The notes under the pieces are model-generated. The model was given only the letters and a program-made list of their open reading frames with translations, was not told the DNA's origin and did no database searches. Positions 62,657-64,000 of a DNA stretch of 64,000 nucleotides are shown here, one piece after another (the first letter of the stretch is position 1; every line of letters starts with the position of its first letter). A program made the position numbers and the translations under genes. The DNA is taken from NCBI RefSeq assembly GCF_006385875.1, contig NZ_VFSU01000024.1, positions 226,369-290,368 on the forward strand, given 5' to 3'. The DNA is from Sandaracinobacter neustonicus (GTDB lineage: Bacteria > Pseudomonadota > Alphaproteobacteria > Sphingomonadales > Sphingomonadaceae).

Positions 62657-62778
62657 TTGAACCGAACCGGTCCCGGGCGGATGATGGCAGCACAAACGAA
62701 ATAAAGAAATGCCGATCGGTTCCGCGAGCCCATGGGAGGGCAGGCCGGGCCGACTTGCGAGGGACTGGGGAGACGATC

Positions 62779-64000
62779 ATGGAAGCGATGCGTGACGGGC
62801 CGCGTGCGGCCCTTGGTTCCGGCCATGCGCTGAAGGGGGCGGGGCTGCTCGCGAAGGTGTCTGCGGGTGCATTGACGCTCGCGCTGGCCTCGGCCGCGAT
62901 GGCGCAACAGGCCCCGGCGGCAGCCGACGAGGACATCGTCGTCACCGGCTATCGCGCCAGCCTCGCCAATGCGATCGCCGAAAAGAAAAGCTCCGACATG
63001 ATCGTGGAGAGCATTTCCGCCGAGGATATCGGCAAGCTGCCCGACACCTCCATCGCGGAATCCATTTCGCGGCTGCCGGGCCTTGCCGCCCAGCGCGAGG
63101 GCGGGCGGGCGCGCAACCTCTCCATCCGCGGCCTTGCGCCGGATTTCTCCACCACGCTGCTGAACGGCCGCGAGCAGGTGACGACGAACGACAACCGGGG
63201 GGTGGATTTCGATCAGTTCCCCTCGGAAATGATCAGCCAGGTCAATGTGTATAAAACGCCATCCGCCAATCTGATCGGCGCGGGGCTGTCCGGCACGGTG
63301 GACCTGCGCACCGCGCGCCCGCTGGATAAGGACAAGCGCACCATCGCGCTGGGCGCGCGGGCCGAATTGCTGGACGCCAGCCGGTTGAACCCGGATTCCA
63401 GCAAATGGGGCTATCGCTTCTCGGGCACCTATATCGACCAGTTCGCGGACAACAGGATCGGCATCGCGCTGAACGCCACGCATATGAGCTCGCCGTCGCA
63501 GACGGAGCGGTTCGAGGCTTGGGGTTATCCGACGGTGAACGGCGCAAGCGTGATCGGCGGCACGAAATCCCATGCGATTTCCGGCGATCTTGAGCGCACA
63601 TCCTTGACGGGCACGCTGGAATGGCGGCCGAGCGAGGCGATCAGCAGTTCGGTGGACATCTTCTGGTCCCGCTTCAAGGATCATCAGACCCGGCGCGGCA
63701 TCGAACTGCCGTTGGCCTGGGGCAATGGCGTGCCGCTGACCAACGCTGTGGTGGAGGATGGCGCGATCATTTCGGGCACTTTCTCCAACGTGAAGGCGGT
63801 GGTTCGCAACGATATCAAGAACCGCGACGCAGACCTGTTTTCCGCCGGCTGGAACGTAAGCGCAGGCAACGACGTGCTGCGCGCCACCTTCGACGTGAGT
63901 TACGCGCAGGTGGACCGCAAGGATCTGGATATCGAAAGCTATTCCGGCACCGGGCGCGGCTATCTGGAAGGCAGCACCTCTCGCGGGGCGACTGATACGA
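62779..64000 (+). CDS. TonB-dependent receptor, N-terminal part (runs off right edge)
   Basis: At least 407 residues. ATG 62779 follows GGGGAGACG. The signal peptide ends about A-M-A-Q-Q; a TonB-box-like D-I-V-V-T-G-Y follows, then the plug domain (S-I-A-E-S-I-S-R-L-P-G-L and N-L-S-I-R-G-L), and the first barrel strands. It resembles the large group of sphingomonad/Caulobacter carbohydrate receptors (as MalA). With the LacI regulator and SLC45-type transporter it forms an outer-membrane oligosaccharide uptake locus; the barrel continues outside the window. Confidence 0.93.
   Translation, partial: MEAMRDGPRAALGSGHALKGAGLLAKVSAGALTLALASAAMAQQAPAAADEDIVVTGYRASLANAIAEKKSSDMIVESISAEDIGKLPDTSIAESISRLPGLAAQREGGRARNLSIRGLAPDFSTTLLNGREQVTTNDNRGVDFDQFPSEMISQVNVYKTPSANLIGAGLSGTVDLRTARPLDKDKRTIALGARAELLDASRLNPDSSKWGYRFSGTYIDQFADNRIGIALNATHMSSPSQTERFEAWGYPTVNGASVIGGTKSHAISGDLERTSLTGTLEWRPSEAISSSVDIFWSRFKDHQTRRGIELPLAWGNGVPLTNAVVEDGAIISGTFSNVKAVVRNDIKNRDADLFSAGWNVSAGNDVLRATFDVSYAQVDRKDLDIESYSGTGRGYLEGSTSRGATDT

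Noticed and set aside
1..64000. CRISPR array, prophage or insertion sequence
   Set aside because: No regularly spaced direct repeats, transposase, integrase or phage structural gene is visible anywhere in the window.

Overview
The window is GC-rich, gene-dense bacterial chromosome, most likely from the order Sphingomonadales (Sphingomonas-like Alphaproteobacteria). The evidence is six secreted proteins ending in the PEPxxWA-CTERM sorting signal (V-P-E-P-A-T-W-A-M, a hydrophobic helix, then an Arg cluster), a PopZ-type DUF2497 protein, a CcdB-like set of alphaproteobacterial housekeeping neighbourhoods (dapF-mtaB-ftsY-yciB; lrp/trxB/lysR; valS-popZ-tolC-pcm), and a LacI/MFS/TonB-receptor sugar locus. 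No transposase, integrase, prophage or CRISPR array is visible.

Layout. 1-6.0 kb: start of a signal peptide peptidase (left edge), a membrane protein, a small lipoprotein, an RNA m5U methyltransferase, a DMT exporter, a PEP-CTERM protein and a DUF5694 protein. 6.1-9.5 kb (minus): an ornithine decarboxylase followed by a deoxyhypusine-synthase-like gene broken by a one-base frameshift, a secreted orphan protein and an orphan acyl carrier protein. 9.7-13.2 kb: dapF-mtaB-ftsY-yciB operon with overlapping starts. 13.3-15.0 kb: tandem PEP-CTERM paralogues. 15-26.5 kb: secreted leucyl aminopeptidase, aldehyde dehydrogenase, metallophosphoesterase, cysK with an MFS exporter, a PQQ alcohol dehydrogenase with a fused cytochrome c, a CadC-like regulator and a ScyD/ScyE-type protein. 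26.6-31.5 kb (minus): lrp-pseudouridine synthase-rsmD-uvrD-DUF1345. 31.7-34.1 kb: trxB, lysR, a candidate small RNA and a tRNA with anticodon CAU. 34.2-38.9 kb: complete tripartite MacAB-TolC-type efflux operon. 39-53.8 kb: a mixed stretch in which purL and purSQ are separated by about 7.9 kb of accessory genes (VOC protein, DnaB-like mini-helicase, PEP-CTERM protein, hydrolase, Tat lipoprotein dioxygenase, Y-family polymerase, queuosine precursor transporter), then a diheme cytochrome and a NYN-domain protein. 54.3-59.8 kb (minus): pcm-tolC-popZ-DUF486-valS. 59.9-64 kb: LacI regulator and SLC45-like MFS transporter opposite a TonB-dependent receptor that runs off the right edge.

The most interesting non-coding item is a four-hairpin transcript candidate at 33789-33930. 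It has its own promoter-like boxes, two loops made almost only of C and U (CUCCUCCCC and repeated CUCCC), and a strong intrinsic terminator, which is the architecture of alphaproteobacterial anti-Shine-Dalgarno small RNAs. Other notable items are the frameshifted deoxyhypusine-synthase-like gene paired with ornithine decarboxylase, two parS-like sites in a convergent gap at 26.49-26.57 kb, a low-GC patch inside valS, a 535-bp mosaic of inverted repeats at 53.75-54.29 kb, a remnant of a duplicated VOC gene at 46.1 kb, and a leader hairpin that can hide the ribosome binding site of the DUF5694 gene.
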